Positions 52,785 to 61,595 of a stretch of DNA of 64,000 nucleotides are shown here, piece by piece. The stretch lies in assembly GCA_020060625.1 (NCBI GenBank), contig JAGUZU010000034.1, positions 1 through 64,000 on the forward strand, in the 5' to 3' direction. The DNA comes from Anaerolineales bacterium. Lineage in GTDB: Bacteria; Chloroflexota; Anaerolineae; Anaerolineales; Villigracilaceae. Both the position numbers and the translations under genes were made by a program. Positions within the stretch are counted from its first letter, which is position 1. Each line of letters opens with the position of its first letter. The notes under the pieces were generated by a model. That model was not told where the DNA came from, did not search any database, and saw only the letters and a program-made list of their open reading frames with translations.

Positions 52785-53915
52785 TTACTGATCTGACCAG
52801 ACCGGCTCACCATCGTACGCCACAGAGGAAGTGACCCGGATGAATTCATTGGTCGGCACGGTGACCAGATACAACTCCATATCTCCGCCGGCAAGCGCCT
52901 GGAAGATAAGCCTCACCCCGTCCGGCGACCAGGCGGGTGTGCCGCGCGGCTCGACCCCCTGCTCGAACAACTGGATGACCGTTTCATCGGTTATGCTGAA
53001 TACATTGATTCCATAGCCGGCGCTTTGTTTTGCATTTGCGGCGACCCACATGCCATTGGGCGACCAGGCGGGCGAACCGTACTCCGAAGGCGCAGAGGTG
53101 AGACAGCGCTGGTTCAACCCGTCCCGACCGATCAGGCACAGGTTGGAGAGATCGCCGACAGAGGATTTGTAGGCGATGATGCTTCCATCTGGCGACCAAG
53201 CCGGAGCGGAGTCTGGGGCGGCGCTTGTCGTCAGCGTGGAGACTGCGCCGTTCAGCGAAAGCAGCAGGATGTCCGAGTTCCCGAAGCGGTTGCTGACAAA
53301 TGCGATTTCACTACCATTGGGCGACCATACGGGGCTGCTGTCGCCCGCCGCGTCGTTGGTGAGGCGGATTTGGTTCGAGCCGTCCGCGTTTGTCACGTAG
53401 ATTTCGAGGTTTCCGTCGCGGAACGATTCAAAGACAAGCTGCTGCCCGTCCGGCGACCAGGAAGGGGCGGCGTCTCTTTCAGCCGTATCTGTGACGCGCG
53501 TAACATCGAGCGTGTTTAGGTCGAGAATGTAAATATCGGTATTGTCGTTCAGGGTGGAGACGAATGCCACCCGTGTTCCATCGGGCGAGATGACCGGATT
53601 GCCATCCTCCGAGCCGGAGGTCGTCAGCCGGATCTGTTGAATGCCGTCGGGTGTGGTTTTGTACAGACTCATTTGCCCGTCTCTGTTTGAGACGAAGATA
53701 ATGCTTCCAAAAGGCGCGGGTATGGGCGTGGCGGGGGGCGGCTCTTCCGGCGCATCTGTGATTTCAGCTGCGGCTGTGGGTTCATCTTCAGAGCCAAGTC
53801 CGCCGGCGCCGGGCAGGATATCCGCTGTCGAACCGCAGGCGCTCACGATGACCGATGCGAGAATCAAGAATACGGAAACAGGAATGGTTTTATAAGCGTT
53901 TTGGGTAAAAGTCAT
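52785..53915 (-). CDS. TolB-like beta-propeller lipoprotein
   Basis: A 376-aa lipoprotein with a signal peptide ending VIVSAC near residue 27, a Pro/Glu/Ala linker (residues 40-68) and six PD40-type repeats (NPVISPDGTRVAFVS, APSWSPDGQQLVFES, SPVWSPNGSEIAFVS, APAWSPDGSIIAYKS, SPAWSPNGMWVAAN, TPAWSPDGVRLIFQ). It resembles the head of the lipoprotein at 44989. It probably binds a ligand or protein at the cell surface. It follows the FAD oxidoreductase gene by 23 nt on the same strand. Confidence 0.85.
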   Translation of the reverse strand: MTFTQNAYKTIPVSVFLILASVIVSACGSTADILPGAGGLGSEDEPTAAAEITDAPEEPPPATPIPAPFGSIIFVSNRDGQMSLYKTTPDGIQQIRLTTSGSEDGNPVISPDGTRVAFVSTLNDNTDIYILDLNTLDVTRVTDTAERDAAPSWSPDGQQLVFESFRDGNLEIYVTNADGSNQIRLTNDAAGDSSPVWSPNGSEIAFVSNRFGNSDILLLSLNGAVSTLTTSAAPDSAPAWSPDGSIIAYKSSVGDLSNLCLIGRDGLNQRCLTSAPSEYGSPAWSPNGMWVAANAKQSAGYGINVFSITDETVIQLFEQGVEPRGTPAWSPDGVRLIFQALAGGDMELYLVTVPTNEFIRVTSSVAYDGEPVWSDQ

Positions 53916-53938
53916 TTTTCTTATTTTCCTCTGCCAGT

Positions 53939-55117
53939 TTAGGGGTCTTCGTTACGCCAGATGAAACCGTAATCATGTTCGCCTTTGAGCATTTCGCCGC
54001 GTTCGAATCGCTTGGGGTCGAAGCCGGTCAGGTCAACGGCGGTGGATTTTCCGTCCACGATCAGTTGGCTGACGCACAAACCGACAGCAGGGGAGAGCTT
54101 GAAGCCGGTGCCGCTGAATCCTGTGACGAGATAATATCCCTCGGGTCCTGCCGCGCCGATAATTGCCCGTTGATCCGGGGTTAAGCCGTCCCTGCCAACA
54201 TGGGTGGAATGAAGCGAACCTTCCTCCATGGATGGGATGCGCATGCAGATGCGTTCGATGGCGCGTTCCACAAAGTCTTTGGCGGCGTAGCCAAGATCGG
54301 CTTCGGGGGGTTCACCGAGGCGGCTGTCATCTTCGAGGGCGATCAAGGTCAGGTCGCCGGAATCAGGCCGAAAGTACATGTTGAGCGAACTGTCGATCAC
54401 GGTTGGATGGTCGGTGATTTGGGCAGGTCTGCGGACGTGGAGGACGTCGTGAGTCCAGGTGTCAAGCGGAATGGGCACGCCGAACAGATCGCTTATTTTT
54501 CCAGCCCATGCGCCTGCCGCGTTGATGACGATGGGGGCGGAAAAGTCGCCGCGCGTGGTTTGGACGCCGGTAACTTTGGTTCCTGTGAGGTGGGCGCCGG
54601 TCACTTCGCAATCCTGCGCATAGCTGGAACCCAGCGATTTTGCCGCTGTCAGGAGGGAGTTCGCGGTCAGCGTCGCATCTGCGTATCCGGATTCGGGTTC
54701 ATACGCGGCAATCTCGATGTCATCTGTTTTGAAAAAAGGAGCCAGTTTTTTGACTTCATCCCCGGTGATCACTTCGGTGGGAATGCCGATTTTTTTGTGC
54801 ATCTCCACGTTGGCGCGAAGTTTGTCGCGATGCTGCGGCGGCTCGATGTGCAGGAAGCCGGTGCGGCGGAAGCCGCATTCGCCGCCCACACGTTCGCCCC
54901 AATTACGGAAGTATTGAAAACTTTCCCAGGCGAGCCGCGATTCCAATTCGAGGTCGTAGTGCATGCGCACAAGTCCGCTGGAACTGCCTGTCGCACCAAA
55001 GCCGACCTGCCTGCGTTCCAAAATGACGGGTTTCAGACCGCGTTTTGCCAGGTGAAAGGCAATGCTCGTCCCTATTACGCCTGCTCCGATGATGATTGCA
55101 TCAAAAGTTTTTGACAT
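53939..55117 (-). CDS. FAD-dependent oxidoreductase of the DAO/sarcosine oxidase type
   Basis: The 392-aa protein starts with the dinucleotide-binding motif DAIIIGAGVIGTSIAFHLAKRG and an ERR after beta 2, followed by GATGSSSGLVRMHYD, the DAO family substrate-region motifs and a C-terminal GFSGTGFKLSPAVG that completes the FAD site. Family members oxidise amines, sarcosine, glycine or glycerol phosphate; the substrate is not readable. AAGGA lies upstream of the ATG. A propeller lipoprotein gene follows in the same transcript. Confidence 0.85.
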   Translation of the reverse strand: MSKTFDAIIIGAGVIGTSIAFHLAKRGLKPVILERRQVGFGATGSSSGLVRMHYDLELESRLAWESFQYFRNWGERVGGECGFRRTGFLHIEPPQHRDKLRANVEMHKKIGIPTEVITGDEVKKLAPFFKTDDIEIAAYEPESGYADATLTANSLLTAAKSLGSSYAQDCEVTGAHLTGTKVTGVQTTRGDFSAPIVINAAGAWAGKISDLFGVPIPLDTWTHDVLHVRRPAQITDHPTVIDSSLNMYFRPDSGDLTLIALEDDSRLGEPPEADLGYAAKDFVERAIERICMRIPSMEEGSLHSTHVGRDGLTPDQRAIIGAAGPEGYYLVTGFSGTGFKLSPAVGLCVSQLIVDGKSTAVDLTGFDPKRFERGEMLKGEHDYGFIWRNEDP

Positions 55118-55429
55118 TTTGTTATCCTTGTGGGTTATTGCACGGACCCTGTAACTTTAGTGGCAAATGTACGCCCAAACGGGTCAGCGCGGAATATCCG
55201 GTTATTTACAGTTTTGAAAGTAACTCATTTGATCCTGGCAGGATGTCGATGAACACTATCCACGTCAGTTTTTTATCACGAAGCGCGTCAAGCCGCCAGG
55301 AAAACCATTAAAACTTCGCGTTCGCTTCAGCAGGCTCAGCACGGGCTTTACGCTCCTGGCGGTTCAAATGTATGGTAGAAAGTAATACTATCTCTATCTG
55401 AAATTGCGAAAGGTAAGTAAAATCATCCA
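55118..55429. repeat. intergenic region with a palindromic repeat
   Basis: No gene seen. It holds an inverted repeat CCGCCAGGA (55293-55301) with TCCTGGCGG (55354-55362), enclosing CTTCAGCAGGCTCAGCACGG, a variant of the dispersed 'gacaggctcagc' repeat. Confidence 0.6.
55418..55423 (+). promoter_or_regulatory. -10 element (TAAAAT) 6 nt before ATG 55430
   Basis: TAAAAT is followed by six bases and ATG. It supports the upstream start of the glycosyltransferase gene and leaderless transcription. Confidence 0.45.
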
Positions 55430-56566
55430 ATGTTGTATGATCGAACTGCCGCGCGAACTCATGGTGAAATCATGAAAAATCCGAAATACGTAATTACCGT
55501 TGATCTTGATTTGCCTCCGTTGAAGTCAGGGCTGGAACCATATTACGCCTTCGGGCAATTTCCATCTGCTCGTAATTTCAGGGAGGATATTGCCATTTCA
55601 ACCCGGCGGCTGTGGACGCTCTTGAAATGGGCGCGGCATTGCGAGGTGATGGTCTTGGACAGCGTCAGCGGACGGTTCCATCCGGATTTGTTGGCATGTG
55701 TTTTCATACGTTTTTTTTCCAAGCGACCGGTTATTGTGATGGCGGATGATATGTGGAACAAAGGAGGGATGCTTAAATATATATTTCAAAAAACGATCAT
55801 CCGCGCGGCGGACCCGGCTATTCATCGGTATGCGGTCCATTCGCTTGGGGAAGGAAAAATTTTCGCCCGGTTGTGGGGCATTTCACCTGAAAAAGTGCGG
55901 ACATGTATTTACAATTTTACCTTTACCGACGATGAAATCAACGCCGGAGAAATCACCTCCAATGGCTACATTTTTGCGGGAGGAAGTCCGTTAAGAAATT
56001 ATGATTTATTATTGGAGAGCGCGCGTCAACTGCCCCACCGCCAATTTGTCATTGCCACGCGCGTACTGAAAGGGCGCAAGGACATTCCTGAGAATGTGCG
56101 GGTTGTCCAGGTCTCGCATACGGAATTTATCCGCCTGATGCGCGAATCCGACATGGTCGTAACGCCGCTCGCTTCCGGGGGGACGAGGTCGGGTGGTCAG
56201 CAAACCTATCTTAACGCCATGCGAATGGGGAAGATCAGCATGGTAAATGGAAATGACGTGCTTGGCGTAACAGATTACATCCAGGATCGCGTTAATGGGA
56301 TTATTACCGACGGCACGCCGCAGGGATTTGTCGAAGCGATTGAGTGGGTATATGACCCCTCCAACCTGAATGCGGTGAATAAAATCAAGCAGAATGCCCA
56401 GGAAACCGTGAAGGAATTTTCGTATGAGCGTTACCTCTGCACAATGACGGCGATTATCGAAGAGGCGGTTGCGGAAGCAAATGCTCGAGAATCGTCTACT
56501 TGTCCTGTCGTGTCCGCATTTCCCTGGCTTTCTCCCGTAGATCCTGAAAAAACTTGGACTCGGTAA
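55430..56566 (+). CDS. glycosyltransferase (GT-B fold, family 4-like)
   Basis: A 378-aa cytosolic glycosyltransferase-like protein. The second half has IFAGGSPLRNYDLLLESARQLPHRQFVIATRVL, VVQVSHTEFIRLMRESDMVVTPLASGGTRSGGQQTYLNAMRMGKISMVNG, the usual C-terminal donor domain of GT1/GT4 enzymes. Donor and acceptor are unknown. ATG 55430 is supported by a -10 box at leaderless spacing; Met 15 (55472) with GGTGA is an alternative. The last 71 nt overlap the convergent GAF gene tail to tail. Confidence 0.7.
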   Translation: MLYDRTAARTHGEIMKNPKYVITVDLDLPPLKSGLEPYYAFGQFPSARNFREDIAISTRRLWTLLKWARHCEVMVLDSVSGRFHPDLLACVFIRFFSKRPVIVMADDMWNKGGMLKYIFQKTIIRAADPAIHRYAVHSLGEGKIFARLWGISPEKVRTCIYNFTFTDDEINAGEITSNGYIFAGGSPLRNYDLLLESARQLPHRQFVIATRVLKGRKDIPENVRVVQVSHTEFIRLMRESDMVVTPLASGGTRSGGQQTYLNAMRMGKISMVNGNDVLGVTDYIQDRVNGIITDGTPQGFVEAIEWVYDPSNLNAVNKIKQNAQETVKEFSYERYLCTMTAIIEEAVAEANARESSTCPVVSAFPWLSPVDPEKTWTR

Positions 56567-57392
56567 TTTCCGCCACCTGACGGGATCGGCGCGTTTCGTC
56601 GATCTCGATTTTTAATTTGGCGATTTCCTGACGCAGCGCCGTCTCACGAATGTAGCCATCCAGCGCGGCGGTTGCGAGCAGAATGAGCGCTTCCAGCGCA
56701 TCGTCGTCTGCAAAAGGGATGATTCCGCCCGATTGCTGATCCTTCGCATTGATCAATTGCAAAACGCCGATCAAATTCCCATCCTTGTTTTCAAGGGGGA
56801 TGGTGAGAAAGGATTGGGAACGGTACCGGGTTTGCTTGTCGAAGGATTTTGTGCCGGAGAAATCGAATCCCTCCGCCTGGTAGGCGTCGGCGATGTTGAT
56901 GCGCTTGCGGGTCAACGCCGCATAAGAAACCACATTGGAACGGTTTTCGCTTCCATCCACATTATGGAGGGGAACAGGGCTAAAGGGGATTGGAGTTCCG
57001 CTTGTGCCGCCCATCGTCATGTTCAGGGAAGTATTCCGCAGGATCACGAATTTCAGCAGGTCGTCTTCCACAAGGTATAACGTGCCAGCATCGGCATTTG
57101 TCACTGCCTGCGCTTCCACCACGAGCGATTCGAGCAGACGGTTGAAGTCCCTTTCAGCCGAAAGCGAAACACCGATGGGAATCACCTTCCTTAAAAGGCG
57201 CAGTTGATTGTCCCGCAACAAAATACCATTTGCCATCACGTCCAATAGGCGCGCCAATTGACCGAGGTCCCCGCCATCCTCCCGCAGGTCCTTCAGGAGT
57301 TCGGAGGTATATTCGCCCGCCTCCACTGCGCGGACAGCCTGCATGATTCGTTTGAGCGGAGAAGCGGAACTGATGACTGTAAGGTCTGGCAT
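56496..57392 (-). CDS. GAF-domain protein with the shared C-terminal tail
   Basis: A 298-aa protein. A short helical N-terminus (residues 1-75) precedes a single GAF domain (about 80-245: LLESLVVEAQAVTNADAGTLYLVEDD, TRYRSQSFLTIPLENKDGNLIGVLQLINAKD). After it comes a helix ending in EITESKFFQDLREKAREMR. That tail matches the end of the cyclic-nucleotide-binding protein at 48114. AGGA lies eight bases before ATG 57392, and TATACT at 57413-57418 on the same strand fits its promoter. It overlaps the convergent glycosyltransferase gene by 71 nt and diverges from nadD. Confidence 0.82.
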   Translation of the reverse strand: MPDLTVISSASPLKRIMQAVRAVEAGEYTSELLKDLREDGGDLGQLARLLDVMANGILLRDNQLRLLRKVIPIGVSLSAERDFNRLLESLVVEAQAVTNADAGTLYLVEDDLLKFVILRNTSLNMTMGGTSGTPIPFSPVPLHNVDGSENRSNVVSYAALTRKRINIADAYQAEGFDFSGTKSFDKQTRYRSQSFLTIPLENKDGNLIGVLQLINAKDQQSGGIIPFADDDALEALILLATAALDGYIRETALRQEIAKLKIEIDETRRSRQVAEITESKFFQDLREKAREMRTRQDK

Positions 57393-57405
57393 ATTTTCAT
57401 CCTGT

Positions 57406-57446
57406 TTTCGAGAGTATACCACCGGTGCGCATGCGCCCTCTCGAAA
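57406..57446. promoter_or_regulatory. divergent promoter region with inverted repeat (GAF gene / nadD)
   Basis: Nine-base inverted repeats TTTCGAGAG (57406-57414) and CTCTCGAAA (57438-57446), with a GCGCATGCGC palindrome (57428-57437) between, lie between two divergent TATACT -10 boxes (57413-57418 minus, 57455-57460 plus). A shared operator is possible. Confidence 0.45.
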
Positions 57447-57454
57447 GTTTGCGA

Positions 57455-57460
57455 TATACT
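57455..57460 (+). promoter_or_regulatory. -10 element (TATACT) 6 nt before the nadD ATG
   Basis: TATACT is followed by six bases and ATG 57467, with no ribosome binding site. It suggests a leaderless nadD message. Confidence 0.5.
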
Positions 57461-57466
57461 TCGCGC

Positions 57467-58072
57467 ATGTCAAAAAATAAAATCGGTCTTTTCGGCGGCA
57501 CCTTCGATCCGCCGCATATCGGTCATCTCATCCTTGCCGGTGAAGCGGCTTCCCAGTTCGATCTTAACCGCCTGCTTTGGGCGCTCACCCCGAACCCTCC
57601 TCACAAACAGGAAACCCCCATCACGCCGCTCCCACATCGGCTTGCCATGCTGCAAAAGGTACTCTCGTATCACCCGGTCTTCGAACTCTCGAGACTCGAA
57701 ATAGACCGACCCGGTCCCCACTATACGATTGACACAGTGCGACTCCTCGCCCAGCAGGAACCGTCGGCGGAGATCATTCTGCTCATTGGCGGCGATTCGC
57801 TTCGAGACCTGCCAGGCTGGCGCTTCGCCGCCGACCTCGTGGCTGCGGTTTCCAAAATCGGCGTGATGCGCCGCCCGGGCGGCTCCGCAGATTTGAACGA
57901 GCTCGAGGCGAAACTTCCCGGCGCGGCGGAAAAGATCAAATTCATAGACGCCCTCCTGCAGCCCGTCTCCTCGCGTGAATTGAGGCGTCGTATTGCGGCA
58001 GGGGAAATGTATCGGTATTACGTCCCGCCTGAAGTGTACGAATATATCGAAGCGAATCATCTATATCGTTGA
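57467..58072 (+). CDS. nadD: nicotinate-nucleotide adenylyltransferase NadD
   Basis: NadD makes deamido-NAD from nicotinate mononucleotide and ATP. The 201-aa protein has the nucleotidyltransferase signature GLFGGTFDPPHIGHLILAGEA (residues 7-27), NPPHK, RLEIDRPGPHYTIDTVRLL, LLIGGDSLRDLPGW and the C-terminal SSRELRRRIAAGE (ISSTxIR-type) motif. The ATG at 57467 was chosen because the signature begins four codons later and a -10 box lies six bases upstream. An MFS gene follows after 18 nt. Confidence 0.93.
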   Translation: MSKNKIGLFGGTFDPPHIGHLILAGEAASQFDLNRLLWALTPNPPHKQETPITPLPHRLAMLQKVLSYHPVFELSRLEIDRPGPHYTIDTVRLLAQQEPSAEIILLIGGDSLRDLPGWRFAADLVAAVSKIGVMRRPGGSADLNELEAKLPGAAEKIKFIDALLQPVSSRELRRRIAAGEMYRYYVPPEVYEYIEANHLYR

Positions 58073-58090
58073 CTTCTCCCCCCACTCCCC

Positions 58091-59227
58091 ATGTCCCTCT
58101 TCCTTGACTCCATCTTTTCATCCATTGCCCTCAGCCACTTCATGGTGGACACCTTCAATGCCAGCCGCCCCGTCCTGCTGACCTATCTCGGTTTAAGCGA
58201 ATGGGAGATCGCCCTGTTCTCCACCATTTACATCTGGACATCCGCCCTGACACAACCTTTTTTCGGCTGGGTTTCAGATCGCATGGGTCCGCGCTGGCTC
58301 GCTTCCGGCGGCTTGTTGTGGATGACCGTCTTTTATTCGGCGGCGTTGTTCCTGCCGGGAAAAACCGGCTTGGCATGTTTGATTATCGCCGCATTGGGGT
58401 CATCCGCATTTCATCCGGTTGGTACGGTGCAAGCCACCCTGCGCGGACGCGACCTCCTGAAAGGGCGCGAGACCACCGCCGCCTCTCTTTTTTTCATGTC
58501 GGGTCAACTCGGTCATTTTATCGGTCCAATCATGACAGGATTGATCCTTGCTTCCTATAAGATCCCCGGCATGTTCATCCTGCCTGTGGTGTCCATCCCG
58601 ATCGGTCTTGCATTGCTCAGGCAGTTACGCGACAATCACCAGCATCCAAAGCCCGCGCAGACAAAGCAGGCGAACCGCGCGCAGGCGGGCGTCTTCTTTA
58701 TTCTTATTCTGGCGTTGGTCGCCGCGTTGCAATCCTGGGCGCAGGCAAACATGGTCAACCTCATTCCCAAATACATCAAGGATTTGGGACAGGGAGCGAC
58801 CATCTACGGCAGTATGTCGGGATTGTTCATGGGCGGTTCGGCGCTTGGCAATGTGCTGGGCGGCTACTTTGGCGATAGATATTCAAAACGATTTGTGGCG
58901 TCGCTTGTCTTATTTCTTGCCGCCTTCCCAATTTACGCCGTCAGTAGAATCGGATGGTCGCAGTGGTTGTATTTTTTCATCCCTTTGGCGGGCGCATTGA
59001 CCGGCGCAGTGCATAGCATCATGGTGGTCTTTGCCCAGCGCATCATCCCCGGCGGGATGGCGCTGGCATCCGGCTTGATTCTCGGATTCATCTTTTCATC
59101 GGGCGCGCTGGGGCTGCTTTACACGGGTCATCTGGCGGAACTGTACGGCTTCCCCTTTGTGTTGACGCTGACAACCGGAATGGCGCTGGTCGCCTCACCG
59201 CTGGCGTTGTTTTTGAAGGAAAAATAA
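58091..59227 (+). CDS. MFS transporter (fosmidomycin-resistance-like branch)
   Basis: The 378-aa protein has eleven to twelve membrane helices. The loop between helices 2 and 3 carries the MFS signature FFGWVSDRMGPRWLASGG (residues 54-71), and GDRYSKRF repeats it in the second half. GSSAFHPVGTVQATLRG resembles the FSR/fosmidomycin-resistance subgroup. Substrate unknown. It lies 18 nt after nadD and is probably cotranscribed. Confidence 0.82.
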   Translation: MSLFLDSIFSSIALSHFMVDTFNASRPVLLTYLGLSEWEIALFSTIYIWTSALTQPFFGWVSDRMGPRWLASGGLLWMTVFYSAALFLPGKTGLACLIIAALGSSAFHPVGTVQATLRGRDLLKGRETTAASLFFMSGQLGHFIGPIMTGLILASYKIPGMFILPVVSIPIGLALLRQLRDNHQHPKPAQTKQANRAQAGVFFILILALVAALQSWAQANMVNLIPKYIKDLGQGATIYGSMSGLFMGGSALGNVLGGYFGDRYSKRFVASLVLFLAAFPIYAVSRIGWSQWLYFFIPLAGALTGAVHSIMVVFAQRIIPGGMALASGLILGFIFSSGALGLLYTGHLAELYGFPFVLTLTTGMALVASPLALFLKEK

Positions 59228-59241
59228 AGTACCGCAAAACT

Positions 59242-59305
59242 CGTAATCCGCGTAGGGCGCGTTCTCTTACGCGCCTGTTGGCGTTAGAGAACGCCAATTA
59301 CGCGG
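59242..59305. repeat. palindromic repeat after the MFS gene
   Basis: Nine-base arms GCGTTCTCT (59259-59267) and AGAGAACGC (59286-59294) within a larger imperfect palindrome of cgtaatccgcg / aattacgcgg words. It lies between convergent genes; there is no T-run. Confidence 0.65.
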
Positions 59306-59345
59306 TCACGGTATATTTGTCAATTTCCATAATCTTGCGGCACCT

Positions 59346-60455
59346 CTATGCATTCAAATGATAGGTGTGATACGCATTCTTGCAGGGGTTTCCCCAGGTG
59401 ATGTGCATTTCACGCGAGGTTAAATCCATAACCATCGCGCTGATGGTTTTCTCGCGGTCGAGCGGGTCCAGCCCGGCAATATTGTGGTTGCAGATCGAGT
59501 TGGGGATGTTGACGTGATCTTTCTGAATGGCTTGCAGGCTCTTTATCGTATGCTGTTCCTTTTGCCGGATCAGCCGTGAGGCGCGGAAATAACGCACGCG
59601 GGACGAAAGGAGTTCTTCGGGCTCCTTTTCGATCTGTTTCATGTGTGTATCAAGATAATGATTCGTGTGAACCATATAGCCTTCATGCCCATACAGGATC
59701 TCGAATTTACGCGCCGAGACTTCAATCGAATAGATTTCACCGCTTTCGTGAACGAGTAAGTGGTTATAACCGGCAGCGCGGTGGGGGACGAGAGTCCTGC
59801 CAATGGCGCCGGAGATTCGGCGTGAAGCAAGCACGGCGCGGGCAACCACGAGTCGGGGGATTCCGATGCGCGAGTCGTTCGGGTAGACCGAGTCAATGAG
59901 TTGGGCAATGCCGTGAGCGTTGAATCCGACGTTGGGCAGGAGTCCGCCGTAGGTCATGGCAAGGAAGGGCGGTTCCTTGTCCGGTTTGGCTGAGATGACG
60001 ATGACGTCTTCTTCGTCTTCCGGGATCCAATCCTCGTTGTGCGCTGCCAGCACGTGACCGTCCGCCGTGCGCTCGTCATTGACCGCCATGCTGGTACAGC
60101 GGGTGAGGTGAAGCGCGTCCACGGTGACGGCTTCCATCGCGTTCAAGATGACGATATCGTCGAATGAAATATTTGCGCCTTCGGCAATGCCGCGCATCTC
60201 GTCCACGTATTGAGGATAGCGCTCTTCTGCAAAGGGCAGGTATTTCCGCGCTTGAATTTTTGCGCCGTCCCAGGTAAGTTCGAGTGTGTCGTAGGCGGCG
60301 TCTATAAGAACGTGCGCGTTCTCGATGCTGTGTTGAATTTGGGTCCGGGCGGCTTCGCCGAACTGGCGTCCCATCTCGCGGTGCGAACCGGAGACTTCAA
60401 TGAATAACGGGGGGGTGTTGTGAACAGGGGTGTTTGGAATTTCCTGCTTGAGCAT
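59346..60455 (-). CDS. C45-family autoproteolytic acyltransferase/hydrolase
   Basis: A 369-aa protein of the peptidase C45 / acyl-CoA:6-aminopenicillanate acyltransferase group (Ntn hydrolases). The self-cleavage site is Cys 120 in HLTRCTSMAV, preceded by the conserved ILNAMEAV block and followed by GHVLAAHNEDW and GFNAHGIAQLIDSV. N-terminal GSHREMGRQFGEAA is also typical. Cleavage before Cys 120 would give two subunits. Natural substrates in bacteria are mostly unknown. A GGAGG lies upstream of the ATG. Confidence 0.85.
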   Translation of the reverse strand: MLKQEIPNTPVHNTPPLFIEVSGSHREMGRQFGEAARTQIQHSIENAHVLIDAAYDTLELTWDGAKIQARKYLPFAEERYPQYVDEMRGIAEGANISFDDIVILNAMEAVTVDALHLTRCTSMAVNDERTADGHVLAAHNEDWIPEDEEDVIVISAKPDKEPPFLAMTYGGLLPNVGFNAHGIAQLIDSVYPNDSRIGIPRLVVARAVLASRRISGAIGRTLVPHRAAGYNHLLVHESGEIYSIEVSARKFEILYGHEGYMVHTNHYLDTHMKQIEKEPEELLSSRVRYFRASRLIRQKEQHTIKSLQAIQKDHVNIPNSICNHNIAGLDPLDREKTISAMVMDLTSREMHITWGNPCKNAYHTYHLNA

Positions 60456-60469
60456 ATAATACTTCCTCC

Positions 60470-60506
60470 AAAAGAAAACCGCCTCGGGAAAAGTTCCCCG
60501 AGGCGG
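60470..60506 (-). terminator. rho-independent terminator after the polymer-forming gene
   Basis: On the minus strand a 10-bp stem (60497-60506 with 60479-60488, CCGCCTCGGG) with an 8-base loop is followed by TTTTCTTTT. It ends the sigma/anti-sigma/polymer operon and lies just upstream of the C45 gene. Confidence 0.9.
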
Positions 60507-60533
60507 GCGGATTATATCACGGTCAATTGGAGG

Positions 60534-61595
60534 TCATGACGTGGGTGGAACTTCCTCCACAATTGGCGCGGGCATGACTCCGGGCGGGTTGCGCGCGCCG
60601 AACCAGGTCATTGCTACCCCGCCCATTACAACCAGAGTAACGAGGAAGGATGCCAGCCAGCCGACACAGGGGATCAGGTCTATGAAGCCGACGATCAGCA
60701 CAAGCATGAGCGTTCCAAATCCCGTCGAAAGAACCGGCGCCCAGGTCTGATTAATGGCTTTGGTGAAGCGGTCTCCTACTTCCTGCCCCAGCGCGACCAT
60801 GCCGAACAGCCACGCCAACGGAAGGATGAGCGCCGTGATCAGGGCGATTGGAATGAGGATGATGGTGATTGCCATGAAGACAATTGCCATGGGGATGACG
60901 ATGACCGCCAGCAGACCGTACCCTCCCGCAACAAAAGGCTGCCGGGTAACCGCATCGCTGACGCGCTCCAATTGCGGCTGGAGGAAAAGCGTGAGCAGCA
61001 TCCCGATGGCGGCAACCGCTATTGCGCGTCCGAGAACGCTTGCGATCTCCCAGAACGGATTTACGTTCACTCGGACTTCGGGCGTGCCGGGCACATTTGG
61101 AACATCCGGGACGTTGGGTACTTTGGGGACATCCGGCACGTTGATCATGGGCGGGGCGTTGTTCGTGACATTGCCTGTAATTTCCGCGCCGGGTTCCTTT
61201 TCCACGTTTCCGCCAATGGCGGCGACATCGCCGTCCACTACAGCGGTTTCGGTCAGCAATAATTGACCGCCGACGATGACAACATCACCGTCTATATTTC
61301 CAGAAACCGTCAGGTTCCCGCCGACCAGGGCGACATCGCCGTCGATGTCGCCGGCTATTGTGAGATTTCCTCCCACCAGAACAACGTCGCCATTCACGGA
61401 TGCGCCCTCTTCAATGGCGGCATTGCCGCCAACGACTGCCAGGCTGCCATCCAGGGTTTCATCGCTTTCAAGCGTGTAGTTCTGCCCAAAGAGGATGATA
61501 TCGCCTCCCGGACTTTGCGCAAATACCTGGCTGGTTGGCAGCGCTGCCAATGCCAGTAAAAGCATCACGCGCACTGCGATTATTTTTGCTTTCAT
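60534..61595 (-). CDS. secreted polymer-forming (bactofilin-like) protein with membrane domain
   Basis: A 353-aa protein. After a signal peptide (residues 1-27) comes a right-handed beta-helix-like region (about 30-135) with repeated GDVVLVGGNLTI, GDVALVGGNLTV, GDVVIVGGQLLL units, as in polymer-forming cytoskeletal/bactofilin-like proteins but outside the membrane. A Pro/Val repeat linker (VPDVPKVPNVPDVPNVP) leads to four membrane helices (about 185-340). ATG 61595 was chosen because GGAG lies seven bases upstream. It overlaps the anti-sigma gene by four nt and is the last gene of that operon. Confidence 0.78.
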   Translation of the reverse strand: MKAKIIAVRVMLLLALAALPTSQVFAQSPGGDIILFGQNYTLESDETLDGSLAVVGGNAAIEEGASVNGDVVLVGGNLTIAGDIDGDVALVGGNLTVSGNIDGDVVIVGGQLLLTETAVVDGDVAAIGGNVEKEPGAEITGNVTNNAPPMINVPDVPKVPNVPDVPNVPGTPEVRVNVNPFWEIASVLGRAIAVAAIGMLLTLFLQPQLERVSDAVTRQPFVAGGYGLLAVIVIPMAIVFMAITIILIPIALITALILPLAWLFGMVALGQEVGDRFTKAINQTWAPVLSTGFGTLMLVLIVGFIDLIPCVGWLASFLVTLVVMGGVAMTWFGARNPPGVMPAPIVEEVPPTS

